From an uncultured Lachnospiraceae bacterium (GTDB lineage: Bacteria; Bacillota; Clostridia; Lachnospirales; Lachnospiraceae): 64,000 nucleotides of DNA. The notes beneath the pieces were generated by a model that did not search any database, was not told the origin of the DNA, and saw only the letters and a program-made list of their open reading frames with translations. Numbering within the stretch: the first letter of the stretch is position 1; each line of letters opens with the position of its first letter. The stretch spans positions 62,001 to 126,000 of the forward strand of contig CAJTQI010000007.1 of assembly GCA_910578645.1 (NCBI GenBank). Reading direction: 5' to 3'. Shown here piece by piece: positions 26,114-35,419 of this stretch. Position numbers and translations under genes: made by a program.

Positions 26114-27384
26114 GAGTCACGTTCCTCCTGTTGGTTGTGGTAAATCACTGTGACAGACGTTTCGGGTAAAGCATCCACAGGGATTTCAATATCTCCAGAC
26201 CTTAAGCGGGCAAGTATTTGCAGATACTGGCTTGTCGTGGCATTCTTAAACCGCCATGCATTATCCTGGACGGGAAGGCTGATACACTTTTCCTTGGCGC
26301 CGTAGGAGCCCACCTGGCCTGCCAGTTCCTCCGGCCATCTCCTGCCGTTTGCAAAAAACTCATCCAATGCCACTATAATAGAAGCGTCGATACCTTTCAT
26401 GGCAGAAGTCAGGATAAGCTCCGAAATGTCGCTCTGGTCCACATCGACGCCAATTATCTTACCGTCAAAAACCTCCGCGGAGGAAAGGACCGACTCATAG
26501 AGCGAACCGCCGCAGGCAAATATAACCTCCGTGCCTGCCTCGTACCACTCCTTTGAAATCTCCTCAATCCGGCTGTCAGGCAGGAAGGTGTCCGCATACC
26601 AATACTCCGCTTGGACTTCATCTTCAATCCCAAGAAAAGCGGCAGCATCGTCGATGCCACGCAGATAGCCATACCCGTACCGCTCCACGGAAGCAAGTTG
26701 TTCACCGCCGATAAACCCAAACCTCTTATATCCTTCCAGTACGGACATATACCCGACCAGATATCCCGCTTCCTCTTCCCTGTAAGTCACACAGTGGACA
26801 TTCGGTTCCACATCTGCGGCTTCGCCAAGAGAATCCCTCGGGACACCGTCTAACAACAGAAAATAAGTATCACTGTAGTCATTCTGCAGACTGCCCACCG
26901 CCTGCTCAAAATGAGGCCCCACACAAACCACAAGTTCTGCATTGTTGTGTATGGCCGCCAAAATCGTATCCTGATAGGACTCGGCCGTATCCACATCCGT
27001 GCTGTAGCTGGAATAAGATATACCCGCCGCATCGGCATATTTTTGGATGCCCTGGAAGGCCGCCTCATTAAACCCATGGTCCATGACATAACTGACATCG
27101 GTAACCAGTGCCACTTCCCTGCCTTCTTCCTCATAGTCTTGATGATTCTGTGCAGTCTCTTGCGCAGAGGATAGCTCCGGCCCATCGTTTTCACTTAAAT
27201 CCGGCCCGTCGTTTCCACCCGGTTCCTTCTCGTCATTTTCATCTGTTTCAGACTTTATATCTGTCTCTTGCCCGGAAGATTCCTCCTTAACAGGCTCGTT
27301 TGCCGGAGGCGTCTTGGTGCTGCAGCCTGAAGACAAAAGTAAAAGTGCAGCAATCATAAACAAATTTCTCATTCGCAGTTTCAT
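26110..27384 (-). CDS. BMP-family substrate-binding lipoprotein
   Basis: A 424-residue lipoprotein with lipobox LSSGC (Cys near 21), an acidic low-complexity spacer (about 25-85, repeats of DGPDLSENDGPEL type) and a BMP/PnrA-like periplasmic-binding fold: VALVTDVSYVMDHGFNEAAFQGIQKYA, ELVVCVGPHFEQAV, FGFIGGEQLASVERYGYGYLRGI and VIFACGGSLYESVL. Family members bind purine nucleosides for an ABC importer. Here no permease or ATPase gene is nearby; instead it is coupled by a four-base overlap to the DUF5722-like lipoprotein. The ligand is therefore open. Starts at ATG 27384 or ATG 27372 are both possible. Confidence 0.82.
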   Translation of the reverse strand: MKLRMRNLFMIAALLLLSSGCSTKTPPANEPVKEESSGQETDIKSETDENDEKEPGGNDGPDLSENDGPELSSAQETAQNHQDYEEEGREVALVTDVSYVMDHGFNEAAFQGIQKYADAAGISYSSYSTDVDTAESYQDTILAAIHNNAELVVCVGPHFEQAVGSLQNDYSDTYFLLLDGVPRDSLGEAADVEPNVHCVTYREEEAGYLVGYMSVLEGYKRFGFIGGEQLASVERYGYGYLRGIDDAAAFLGIEDEVQAEYWYADTFLPDSRIEEISKEWYEAGTEVIFACGGSLYESVLSSAEVFDGKIIGVDVDQSDISELILTSAMKGIDASIIVALDEFFANGRRWPEELAGQVGSYGAKEKCISLPVQDNAWRFKNATTSQYLQILARLRSGDIEIPVDALPETSVTVIYHNQQEERDS

Positions 27385-27581
27385 TCCTGTTTCCCGCCTT
27401 TCTTTTTCCTCTGTTCCTTCTGCCGCATAAAACGGCTGTCCCCATGTCGCATGTCATATTGCCTTCATCATAAGTTCTCTGTTTTCATACCCGAAGGGTC
27501 AATATCCCTATATAGGAATAATATCCCATTAGAAGTATATACCCTGTCGACTGTTTCGTAAATACCCAGTACACCGCTTCT

Positions 27582-29459
27582 TCACAGCTCCCCGAAATAA
27601 AATTTCTCCCTGATTCCGCCGGTGTACTCCTCAATGGCGCTTAAGAACCTCTCCCCATACCGCGCGTACTTGTTCTCGCCCACACCGGACACTTTCATCA
27701 TGTCCGCCCTGGAGAAGGGCAATTTAACGCACATATCCACCAATGTCTTATCCGTAAAAATAATATAAGGCGGTATGTTTTCTTCCCTGGCAATCTGGGT
27801 ACGCAGCCCGCGGAGCTGCTCAAAAAGCGCAAGTCCCCTGGAATTAAGAATATCCGACTTGCGCATGCCGCTTCCTTTCTTTTCCCTGCCTGCCATGTTC
27901 TTTTGCCCCGGACTGCTTTTCGCCCTCTTTAAGAAAACACGCCGTTCTCCTTGCAGCACTTCATCTGTTTGTTCTGTTATTTTCAGCAGCGCATACTTGT
28001 CGCCTGTGGTAACAAGCAGATTTTCCACTAACATCTGATTGACCACCTGCTTAATCTCCGTCTCCTGCATCCCTGCAAGGCTTCCGAAAGCTTTGTATGC
28101 ACTAACCCCATATTCCTGTAGTTTGGCACGGTTTTCCCCCGCCAACATCCCTGCAATGACATTCAGGCCGTACCGCTGCCGTACTTCCACAATGCCTGTG
28201 ATAATCTTTACTGCAGTATCCGTCACATCGCTGGTCACATACTCCTTCATGCAATTCCCGCAGTTGCCGCAGGCTCCTGCCCCGCTCTCTCCAAAATAAT
28301 GCAGAATATACTCCCGCAGGCAGTCCGCCGTCATACAATAGTAAGTCATTGTGCGCAGCCTGTCCGCATCCCGCTGTGCAACGGCATCCTGTTCTTCCGG
28401 CGTATAATCCCCATTCTGTTCCTTGTTTTCCAACAAAAATCGATTAATCATCACATCCTGCGCAGAATAAAGCAGGATACATTCCGCACGCTCCCCGTCG
28501 CGTCCTGCCCTTCCCGCCTCCTGGTAGTAATTTTCCAAACTCTGGGGCATATTGTAATGAATGACATAACGGACATTAGATTTATCGATTCCCATGCCAA
28601 AAGCATTCGTCGCCACCATAACCGGGCTCTTGTCATAAATAAAATCTTCCTGGTTTTTTCTGCGTTCTTCCCCGCTAAGCCCGGCATGGTATTTCGTCAC
28701 CGCCACGCCCTCGGCAAGCAGCCTGTCACACAGCTTTTCCACATTTTTCCTTGTAGCGCAGTAAACAATACCGCTCTCCGCATCATGCTCATTGATATAC
28801 CCAAGCACATAATCATCCTTACGTCTGGGCGTTTCCACCGCAAAATACAGGTTCTTACGGTCAAATCCCGTCACCAGTACCTGGGGTGAACGAAGTCCCA
28901 GGACACAGACGATATCTTCCTTCACGTTCTCTGTCGCCGTAGCCGTAAAGGCGCTGATAATGGGCCGTCTTTCAAGCTGCTCGACAAACCGTACGATTTT
29001 CAGATAGCTGGGCCGGAAATCCTGGCCCCACTGAGAAATACAGTGGGCTTCATCCACCGTAACCATAGAAATCTCCGACTGCCTGGCAAACCGCAGAAAC
29101 TCATAAGTCTCCAATCGCTCCGGCGCTACATATATAATTTTATATTGTCCGGCCGCCGCCAGGCGCAATGCCTTGGAAATCTGGGACTCACTCAAAGAAC
29201 TATTGATATAGGCCGCGTGGATGCCTGCCTGGTTCAATGTCTGCACCTGGTCTTTCATCAAAGAAATTAACGGCGAGATAACTAAGGTGATACCGGGCAG
29301 CAAAAGCGCCGGAATCTGGTAACAAATAGATTTGCCTGCCCCGGTGGGCATAATCCCCAACACGTCCTGTCCATGTAGGATACTGTCTATCAAGTTTTCC
29401 TGTCCCTCACGAAAGCCGGAATAACCGAAATATTTCTTCAATATATCAAATTTATCCAT
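27582..29459 (-). CDS. recQ: ATP-dependent DNA helicase RecQ
   Basis: A 625-residue 3'-5' superfamily 2 helicase for recombination and fork repair. Order: motif 0 (FGYSGFREGQ), Walker A MPTGAGKS, VISPLISLMKDQ, DEAHCISQWGQDFRPSY, SAFTATAT, VATNAFGMGIDK, QEAGRAGRDG, a zinc site (CxxxY...CGNCGNC, about 375-405), a winged helix, and an HRDC domain (about 535-605). ATG 29459 follows AAAGG. The gene is a single unit, downstream of the repeat-protein operon on the same strand after that operon's terminator. Confidence 0.95.
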   Translation of the reverse strand: MDKFDILKKYFGYSGFREGQENLIDSILHGQDVLGIMPTGAGKSICYQIPALLLPGITLVISPLISLMKDQVQTLNQAGIHAAYINSSLSESQISKALRLAAAGQYKIIYVAPERLETYEFLRFARQSEISMVTVDEAHCISQWGQDFRPSYLKIVRFVEQLERRPIISAFTATATENVKEDIVCVLGLRSPQVLVTGFDRKNLYFAVETPRRKDDYVLGYINEHDAESGIVYCATRKNVEKLCDRLLAEGVAVTKYHAGLSGEERRKNQEDFIYDKSPVMVATNAFGMGIDKSNVRYVIHYNMPQSLENYYQEAGRAGRDGERAECILLYSAQDVMINRFLLENKEQNGDYTPEEQDAVAQRDADRLRTMTYYCMTADCLREYILHYFGESGAGACGNCGNCMKEYVTSDVTDTAVKIITGIVEVRQRYGLNVIAGMLAGENRAKLQEYGVSAYKAFGSLAGMQETEIKQVVNQMLVENLLVTTGDKYALLKITEQTDEVLQGERRVFLKRAKSSPGQKNMAGREKKGSGMRKSDILNSRGLALFEQLRGLRTQIAREENIPPYIIFTDKTLVDMCVKLPFSRADMMKVSGVGENKYARYGERFLSAIEEYTGGIREKFYFGEL

Positions 29460-29560
29460 CAGGTATATACCTTTCTTGCATTCCCGCCGGCAATGTGCCT
29501 ATCGGACTGTCTGCACGTTCATAGGCCCCACGGCAAAACCAAATGTCATGACGCTTCATA

Positions 29561-29586
29561 TAAAAGCCTGGGCAAAAAGCCCAGGC
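29561..29586 (-). terminator. Terminator of the yicC-to-repeat-protein operon
   Basis: GCCTGGGC (29566-29573) pairs exactly with GCCCAGGC (29579-29586) over a five-base loop; on the minus strand TTTTA follows. It lies three bases beyond the stop codon of the repeat-protein gene and separates it from recQ. Confidence 0.85.
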
Positions 29587-29588
29587 GC

Positions 29589-31271
29589 CTAAAATACTTT
29601 CAGATACTGCTCGTAATCTTCGTAGGTAACCGTTACCCAGCCCTCATCATAGTTGAAACCTATCTCCAAGCCTTTGGGCGTATAGAATACGATGATGTTA
29701 GAAGAATTGAAATACTCCGTAATTTCCTGGTCGGACATCATCGACAAGTAAGTTATCTCACCATTCTGGATATCGCTTCTTTTCCGAAACTCTACCGAAA
29801 AATCATCGTCGGCGCTGATAATATTTTCGTTATCGAGAATCACTCCATTCTCCATATCAATATTGATACAGTAGAGAAACACATCGTTGTAATAATCACT
29901 GTACACATACTCGGAGAATACAATACTCATCTTCTCCTCATCCATATAGGTTACATAACTTGTCGAAAGTGCATCGAAATAGTCTTCCTCCGTCAGATAC
30001 TCCTCATATTCTTCCTCGAAATATTCCGTAAAAAGGTCAACCTCACTCTGAATCTCACTGTTGAGTTGCTCCAGATTCGGTACGCTGTCACCGCTGATAA
30101 TCGGGTAAGAAACAAGAATATTCACATTATCATACTCCGACTCATACTCAAAGTAATCGAAATCTACCGAATAAGACAAATCCGTCCTGATATCGTCCCG
30201 CAAACTATAGTACTCGTCGTCGTAATCATAGTCATAATCATCGTAACCATAGTAATCATCATAGTCATAATCGTACTCGTCATACAAATCATTATCGTCG
30301 TCAGCTCTCTCCCTGTCCCAGTCGTCATCGAAATCGTATTCTTCCCGCCCGTGACGCCTGCTGTTTCTCTCGTCTGCATACATAGAAAAAACTTTGTACG
30401 TCAAGGCGCCCACTGCAAGGAGGAAAAGGAAAATCACTGCCACTACAATACCGATAATAAGTCCGGTATTGTTCTTTTTGACCGGCGCCGCATATGGGCT
30501 ATACTGATTGTCTCCATAGGGCGGCACGCCATATTGGTTATTGCCTGGCATACTGCCATACTGGCCGTTGCCTTGCCCCGCCTGGCCATAGTACTGGCTG
30601 CCATAAGGATGATTGTTCTGTCCTGTCTGGCCGCCATAGGGATTGCCGTTGTGTCCTGCCTGACTGCCGTAAGGATTATAATTCTGCCCTGCCTGACCGT
30701 CGTAAGGATTACCGTTGTATCCTGCCTGACCACCATAAGGATTATAATTCTGCCCTGCCTGACCGCCGTAAGGATTATAATTCTGTCCCCCCTGACCCCC
30801 ATAGGGATTATTGCCGTATGTTAAATCACCGTTGGCGCCACCATAATACGGAGCGCTGCCATAGGGCGTATTGTTCTGCCCCGCCTGACTGCCATAAGAA
30901 GCATTTGCATAAGGAGAATTGCCACCTTGCAAATCGCCGGGGACATCTATCACCGTATCCTGGAACACCACATCCTGCACGTCACTGACGTCCGCAGGCT
31001 CTTGCGCCGTACTCCATGTGGCAGTGCCCTCTTCCCCGTCATTTTCGGACGTAAAATCACCGTCATCATGCGCTGCCTCGTCCACTGTGCCCGCCCTAAC
31101 CATATCCTGCGCAGAATTTTCCCCTGCAATGTCCTCTACCGCATCTGCCTCCAATGACACATCCGGCGTATTATAAATATCGTCCTGCGTCTGCGTCCTA
31201 TATGTATCAATCGCCTTACCGGCCTCTTCATTATCGTTGTTCTGCTTATCAAACTGCTCCGATTGGCTCAT
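29589..31271 (-). CDS. Membrane protein with 11-residue Gly/Gln/Tyr/Asn repeat and Asp/Tyr tract
   Basis: A 560-residue protein I cannot name. Residues 1-115 are acidic and disordered. Residues about 117-265 are low-complexity and include six tandem 11-residue units like NPYGGQAGQNY. A transmembrane segment (about 272-298, GLIIGIVVAVIFLFLLAVGALTY) follows. Next comes a very acidic Asp/Tyr run (about 310-360, DYDYDDYYGYDDYDYDYDD). The C-terminal 190 residues are folded (TDLSYSVDFDYFEYESEYD...), perhaps like the DUF3298/RsiV extracellular domain. The order suggests a cytoplasmic repeat arm and an extracellular sensor. It is last in the yicC-remA-gmk-rpoZ-rimO-pgsA-cinA set, 39 bases after cinA. 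ATG 31271 follows AAGGGGA. Confidence 0.75.
   Translation of the reverse strand: MSQSEQFDKQNNDNEEAGKAIDTYRTQTQDDIYNTPDVSLEADAVEDIAGENSAQDMVRAGTVDEAAHDDGDFTSENDGEEGTATWSTAQEPADVSDVQDVVFQDTVIDVPGDLQGGNSPYANASYGSQAGQNNTPYGSAPYYGGANGDLTYGNNPYGGQGGQNYNPYGGQAGQNYNPYGGQAGYNGNPYDGQAGQNYNPYGSQAGHNGNPYGGQTGQNNHPYGSQYYGQAGQGNGQYGSMPGNNQYGVPPYGDNQYSPYAAPVKKNNTGLIIGIVVAVIFLFLLAVGALTYKVFSMYADERNSRRHGREEYDFDDDWDRERADDDNDLYDEYDYDYDDYYGYDDYDYDYDDEYYSLRDDIRTDLSYSVDFDYFEYESEYDNVNILVSYPIISGDSVPNLEQLNSEIQSEVDLFTEYFEEEYEEYLTEEDYFDALSTSYVTYMDEEKMSIVFSEYVYSDYYNDVFLYCINIDMENGVILDNENIISADDDFSVEFRKRSDIQNGEITYLSMMSDQEITEYFNSSNIIVFYTPKGLEIGFNYDEGWVTVTYEDYEQYLKVF
30612..30809 (-). repeat. Six in-register 33-bp coding repeats
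   Basis: Six consecutive 33-bp units encode NPYGGQ(G/A/T)G(Q/Y/H)N(Y/G/N) variants, for example NPYGGQAGQNY. Less regular copies flank them (about 30480-30611 and 30810-30920). The DNA has drifted at many third positions, so the array is not brand new, but unit length is fully kept. Confidence 0.85.
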
Positions 31272-31310
31272 TCGCTTTCCCCTTATCTTTCACAACTTCG
31301 TTTATACAGT

Positions 31311-32582
31311 CTACTTTTCCTTGCCGCCGAACGTCACTTCGCTGTAATACTCCAGGATACATTCCCGCATCAAGGACAATGCGGAAGAAACGGTGTTTTC
31401 CCTGACTTTGGAGCGGTCGCCGCTAAAATGGCACTTCTTGACCTTCATTCTGCCGCAGACATTACATCCGATATACACAAGCCCCACCGGTTTCTCCTGA
31501 GAGCCTCCGTCCGGCCCTGCTATCCCGGTAATGCTGACAACCACATCCGCCTTAGACACCATCGCCGCCCCCTTGGCCATCTGGCTGGCAATCTCCTCGC
31601 TGACAGCGCCATATTTAAGCAGTGTATTTTTCTTAATGCCAAGAAGCCTGCGCTTTGCCTTGTTTGAATAAGTGATATAACCGGACTTAAATACCTCCGA
31701 CACACCCGGCACATTAATCAGCCTTGCCGCCAGAAGCCCGCCCGTGCAGGACTCCACCGTACTGATTGTAAGACTGTTTGCAAGTAGCAGGTCAACCACC
31801 GACTTCTCTAACGTCACTTCATCGTCGGTGGTGTAGACATGGCTGCCAAACCGTCCCTTAAGCTCTTTCACAACAGGCTTAACCAGTTTTCTTGCCGCTT
31901 TCTCATCCTCTGCCCTGGCCGTCACCCGCAGATGTACTTCCCCCGTCTTGGCGTAGGTTGCTATCGTAGGGTTCGACTGGCTGTCAATCAAATCCCGAAC
32001 CATCGTCTCCGCCTTACTTTCCCCGACCCCGCAAATTTTCACCGTCTGGGAAAAGATGACACAGGACTGTAATTTGCTCAGATACGGCATTACCGACGCC
32101 TCAAACATAGGAATCATCTCGTTAGGCGGTCCCGGCATCAGAACTACATGCTTGCCATTGTCCTCCATAATAATCCCCGGCGCCGTGCCGTTAGGATTCG
32201 CAAGCACGATACATCCCTCCGGCACCATCGCCTGCTTCCAGTTATTGTCCGTAGGCTCTATGCCTCTTTTTTCAAAAAATTCCCGGATGGCTGCCTTGCT
32301 CTCTTCATGAAGTTTCAAAGACTTGCCAAGAACCTTGGCTGCCGTCTCCTTCGTCAAATCGTCCTGTGTGGGCCCGAGTCCACCGGACAAAAGAAGGATA
32401 TCTGCCCTGGAAAGCGCCGTCCGAATCGTCTCGCACAGCCTTTCTTCATTATCGCCAACCACGTCCTGATAATAGCAGGAAAATCCTAATCCTGCACATT
32501 TCTCGGACAAATATGCTGCATTGGTGTTTACGATATTGCCTAACAAAATTTCCGTTCCTACCGAAATTATTTCTACAACCAT
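31311..32582 (-). CDS. cinA: CinA-family protein (nicotinamide-nucleotide amidase/pyrophosphatase)
   Basis: A 423-residue two-domain protein. The N-terminal MoaB/MoeA-like domain (about 1-170) has EIISVGTEILLGNIVNTNAA and LLSGGLGPTQDDLTKE, as in the COG1058 ADP-ribose pyrophosphatase. The C-terminal domain (about 265-420) has STVESCTGGLLAARL, GYITYSNKAK and VSITGIAGPDGGS, as in NMN deamidase PncC. Together they recycle pyridine nucleotides; the old name comes from competence induction in streptococci. The start ATG 32582 (MVVEIISVG) is chosen by homology over ATG 32603. It follows pgsA by 66 bases, the usual neighbour. Confidence 0.92.
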   Translation of the reverse strand: MVVEIISVGTEILLGNIVNTNAAYLSEKCAGLGFSCYYQDVVGDNEERLCETIRTALSRADILLLSGGLGPTQDDLTKETAAKVLGKSLKLHEESKAAIREFFEKRGIEPTDNNWKQAMVPEGCIVLANPNGTAPGIIMEDNGKHVVLMPGPPNEMIPMFEASVMPYLSKLQSCVIFSQTVKICGVGESKAETMVRDLIDSQSNPTIATYAKTGEVHLRVTARAEDEKAARKLVKPVVKELKGRFGSHVYTTDDEVTLEKSVVDLLLANSLTISTVESCTGGLLAARLINVPGVSEVFKSGYITYSNKAKRRLLGIKKNTLLKYGAVSEEIASQMAKGAAMVSKADVVVSITGIAGPDGGSQEKPVGLVYIGCNVCGRMKVKKCHFSGDRSKVRENTVSSALSLMRECILEYYSEVTFGGKEK

Positions 32583-32648
32583 ATTCCCACCCATTCCGGG
32601 CATCCATACGAAACACCCATATCAAAATTTCCGATACCGTACGCCGCC

Positions 32649-33182
32649 CTACTTCGTATCCTTCATCACATCTTTATTTTTTACCAAGTAATCTGCCAAA
32701 GATACCACCGTCAGGATAAGCGCAACCCACATCATAATATCGGTGACAAAAGCAAGCGCCTGGATATCCGCAATCATCAAACAAATCATGATAATCTGGA
32801 AGGTCGTCTTAAACTTCCCCCAATAGCTGGCCGCAATCACCACACCATTGTCCGCAGCAACCAGCCTGAAGCCGCTGATAATAAATTCCCTGGCAATAAT
32901 CACAATGACAATCCATGCCGGTATCCGGCAAAGGGCCACCAGACAGACTAACGCCGAACACACAAGCAATTTGTCCGCCAACGGGTCCATAAACTTCCCA
33001 AAATTTGTTACCAGATTATATTTCCTTGCTATCTTCCCATCCAGAAGGTCCGTCAGGCTTGCCACAATAAAGATTGCAAGCGTAATCCACTTATCCACCG
33101 GTGTTATGTCAACCATCATAAACACCACAAAGAAAGGAATCAAAACTACCCTGAACATTGTCAATTTATTTGGTAAATTCAT
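32649..33182 (-). CDS. pgsA: CDP-diacylglycerol-glycerol-3-phosphate phosphatidyltransferase
   Basis: A 177-residue membrane enzyme that makes phosphatidylglycerol phosphate, the committed step to phosphatidylglycerol and cardiolipin. The CDP-alcohol phosphatidyltransferase signature is complete: DLLDGKIAR followed by GKFMDPLADK (D-x2-DG-x2-AR-x8-G-x3-D-x3-D). About five or six transmembrane segments. It starts inside the end of rimO (17-base overlap) behind GGAG, so translation is coupled. Confidence 0.95.
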   Translation of the reverse strand: MNLPNKLTMFRVVLIPFFVVFMMVDITPVDKWITLAIFIVASLTDLLDGKIARKYNLVTNFGKFMDPLADKLLVCSALVCLVALCRIPAWIVIVIIAREFIISGFRLVAADNGVVIAASYWGKFKTTFQIIMICLMIADIQALAFVTDIMMWVALILTVVSLADYLVKNKDVMKDTK

Positions 33183-34506
33183 CTTCTAATTCTCCTATCA
33201 GGTCATATTCATATGACGCCGTGACCTTGACCTTCACAAAATCTCCCGTCAAAAGTTCCTTATCCGTATGGATAAAAAGAAAACCGTCCACATTCGGCGC
33301 GTCCTTATACGTCCGTGCCACATAAGCATTTTCGTCGGCAACCTTACCTTCCACCATGGCCACCATGGTCTTCCCCACCATGCCCTGGGCTGCGTCAAAG
33401 GCGATTTCCTGCTGCAGTTCCATAAGTCCGGCCTGCCTGTCTTTTTTTACTTCCTCCGGTATCTGACCCGGCATAACCGCCGCCGGCGTATCCTCTTCCT
33501 GGGAATATGTGAAAACGCCCAGCCGGTCAAACTCCATCCGCTCAACGAACCTCATCAGTTCCTCGTGGTCTTCCTCTGTCTCTCCGGGAAACCCGGTAAT
33601 CAACGTCGTCCGCAGGCATATATCAGGAATCTCCCGGCGCAGTTTTGCCACAATATCCGTAAGCTGTTTTCTGTCTGTCCTGCGCCCCATCTTGCGCAAT
33701 ATGCTGTCGGAGGCATGTTGGATTGGTAAATCCAGATAATGACATATCTTCTTTTCTTCTTTCATCACCCGGATGAGCTCATCGCCTATCTCTTCCGGAT
33801 AACAGTAAAGAATCCTAATCCAGTACAGGCCACTTATCCGACAAAGCCTGCGCAAAAGCTCGGGCAAAGCCTTATGTCCATAGAGGTCCGTGCCATAGAG
33901 GCTCGTCTCCTGGGCCACAAGAATCAGTTCCTTCACACCCGCCTCAGACAATTCTTCCGCTTCCCGCACCAACTCTTCCATCGGCACGCTGCGGTAATTG
34001 CCTCGTATCCTAGGGATAATGCAGTAGGTACAATGCTTATCACACCCTTCTGCAATCTTCAGGTATGCGTAATGCCCGCCCGTTGTCACCACACGCTTTA
34101 CCCCGGTAAGCGGCCTCGTATCAAGCGGCTTATAATGGTTTTTCCCGGCGCCCCGCGCTATTTCGTCAAGAGTCGCAACAATCTCGTCCACCGCCATGGT
34201 GCCCAGAATAGCGTCCACTTCCGGAATCTCCGTCTGTATCTCCTCCCTGTAGCGCTCCGCCAGACATCCCGCCGCCACCAATGTCTCAATGCCGCCGTCG
34301 TTTTTCAGCTCAGCCATCTCCAAGAGCGTATTGATGCTCTCCTCCTTGGCATCATTGATAAAGCAGCACGTATTCACCACCGCGATATCCGCTTCCTGCT
34401 CGTCGTCGGTAATCCCATACCCACTTTTTACAAGCATCCCGAGCATCATCTCGGAATCCACCAGATTCTTGTCGCATCCTAAAGATATGAACAATATTTT
34501 TTTCAT
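33166..34506 (-). CDS. rimO: Ribosomal protein S12 methylthiotransferase RimO
   Basis: A 446-residue radical-SAM methylthiotransferase that modifies an Asp of ribosomal protein S12. The N-terminal UPF0004 domain has Cys of the auxiliary cluster in SLGCDKNLVDSE, NTCCFI and VAAGCLAERY. The radical-SAM domain has CDKHCTYCIIPRIRG (CxxxCxxC), and a C-terminal TRAM domain ends the protein (about 375-440). SLGCDKNLVDSE at the start separates it from MiaB. It lies 35 bases after rpoZ and overlaps pgsA by 17. Confidence 0.95.
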   Translation of the reverse strand: MKKILFISLGCDKNLVDSEMMLGMLVKSGYGITDDEQEADIAVVNTCCFINDAKEESINTLLEMAELKNDGGIETLVAAGCLAERYREEIQTEIPEVDAILGTMAVDEIVATLDEIARGAGKNHYKPLDTRPLTGVKRVVTTGGHYAYLKIAEGCDKHCTYCIIPRIRGNYRSVPMEELVREAEELSEAGVKELILVAQETSLYGTDLYGHKALPELLRRLCRISGLYWIRILYCYPEEIGDELIRVMKEEKKICHYLDLPIQHASDSILRKMGRRTDRKQLTDIVAKLRREIPDICLRTTLITGFPGETEEDHEELMRFVERMEFDRLGVFTYSQEEDTPAAVMPGQIPEEVKKDRQAGLMELQQEIAFDAAQGMVGKTMVAMVEGKVADENAYVARTYKDAPNVDGFLFIHTDKELLTGDFVKVKVTASYEYDLIGELEDEFTK

Positions 34507-34541
34507 ATTTTACACCACTTCTGCGCTTCTTTTGTCCAACC

Positions 34542-34796
34542 TCATTCCTGTTCTTCTTCGCCCGTATTGTCTTCGCCCAGAATCTTTACCTCACCCTGGT
34601 TTAATTCTTCCACGGCAACCGAAAGCGGCTTCTTGCCCCTGCCGTCCACCAGTTCCTCATCGCCCGCAATAATCTGCCTCGCCCGCTTGGACGTAGCCAT
34701 CACAATGGAATATCTGCTGTTTACTACAGGGTCCTCGCCTTCCTCTACCCCGCTGTTTACAACTCTGATTAAATCTGCATAAGATGGATGTAACAT
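34542..34796 (-). CDS. rpoZ: RNA polymerase omega subunit
   Basis: An 84-residue protein that aids assembly of the beta-prime subunit. The family core is seen as SRYSIVMATSKRARQIIAG with KKPLSVAVEEL, followed by an acidic tail (EDNTGEEEQE). Its ATG overlaps the gmk stop codon (TAATG), so the two genes are translationally coupled. Together with remA and gmk it forms the usual Firmicutes cluster. Confidence 0.94.
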   Translation of the reverse strand: MLHPSYADLIRVVNSGVEEGEDPVVNSRYSIVMATSKRARQIIAGDEELVDGRGKKPLSVAVEELNQGEVKILGEDNTGEEEQE

Positions 34797-35419
34797 TATT
34801 TTTCTCCTTCCAGTCCTGTTCTGATGTTTTCTATAAATTCACGGTTCCTGCCCGGCGTATTATGGGCTGCCGTAATCAGGTCGTGGAGTTTCCTGACGCA
34901 TGTTTCCAGGTCGTCATTCACCACGATATACTCATATTCCTCTATGCCTTCCGCCTCTTTGGCCGCACGGCACATCCTTTTTTCAATCACTTCTTCCGTC
35001 TCTGTGCCTCTGCCCACAAGCCTGCGCCTTAGTTCCTCCGCACTGGGCGGCATCACGAAGACAAGAAGTGCATCTTGATACTGTTTCTTCACCTTGAGCG
35101 CGCCCTGAATCTCTATCTCAAGTATCACATCCTTGCCTGCGTCAAGCTGTCTCTCCACATACTCCCGCGGTGTGCCGTAATAATTGTCACAGTAGCAGGC
35201 ATACTCAATCAGCCCGTTTTCTGCGATTTTCTGCTCAAACTGTTCTTTTTGCAGGAAAAAATATTCCCTGCCGTCCGCTTCGCCTGGTCTCGGCCGTCTC
35301 GTTGTTGCCGAGATGGACAGCGCGTAATCATCATATTCCTCTGTCAGTCTCTTCACCAAAGTGCCTTTGCCTGCCCCCGAAAAACCGGAAACAATAATCA
35401 ATATGCCCTTACGTCTCAT
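34796..35419 (-). CDS. gmk: Guanylate kinase
   Basis: A 207-residue enzyme phosphorylating GMP and dGMP. It has P-loop VSGFSGAGKGTL at the start, GMP-binding SISATTRRPRPGE and YFFLQKEQFEQKI, DVILEIEIQGA, and the lid region RRRLVGRGTETEEVIEKRM. ATG 35419 (MRRKGIL) lies six bases after GGAG and overlaps the end of remA by 11 bases; the open frame continues upstream to 35485 without support. Followed by rpoZ. Confidence 0.96.
   Translation of the reverse strand: MRRKGILIIVSGFSGAGKGTLVKRLTEEYDDYALSISATTRRPRPGEADGREYFFLQKEQFEQKIAENGLIEYACYCDNYYGTPREYVERQLDAGKDVILEIEIQGALKVKKQYQDALLVFVMPPSAEELRRRLVGRGTETEEVIEKRMCRAAKEAEGIEEYEYIVVNDDLETCVRKLHDLITAAHNTPGRNREFIENIRTGLEGEK

Noticed and set aside
29493..30824. 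Long plus-strand reading frame (443 codons) opposite the repeat-protein gene
   Set aside because: Its Ile/Val-rich product is a by-product of the biased Asp/Tyr and Gly/Gln codons on the minus strand; there is no ribosome binding site or family resemblance.
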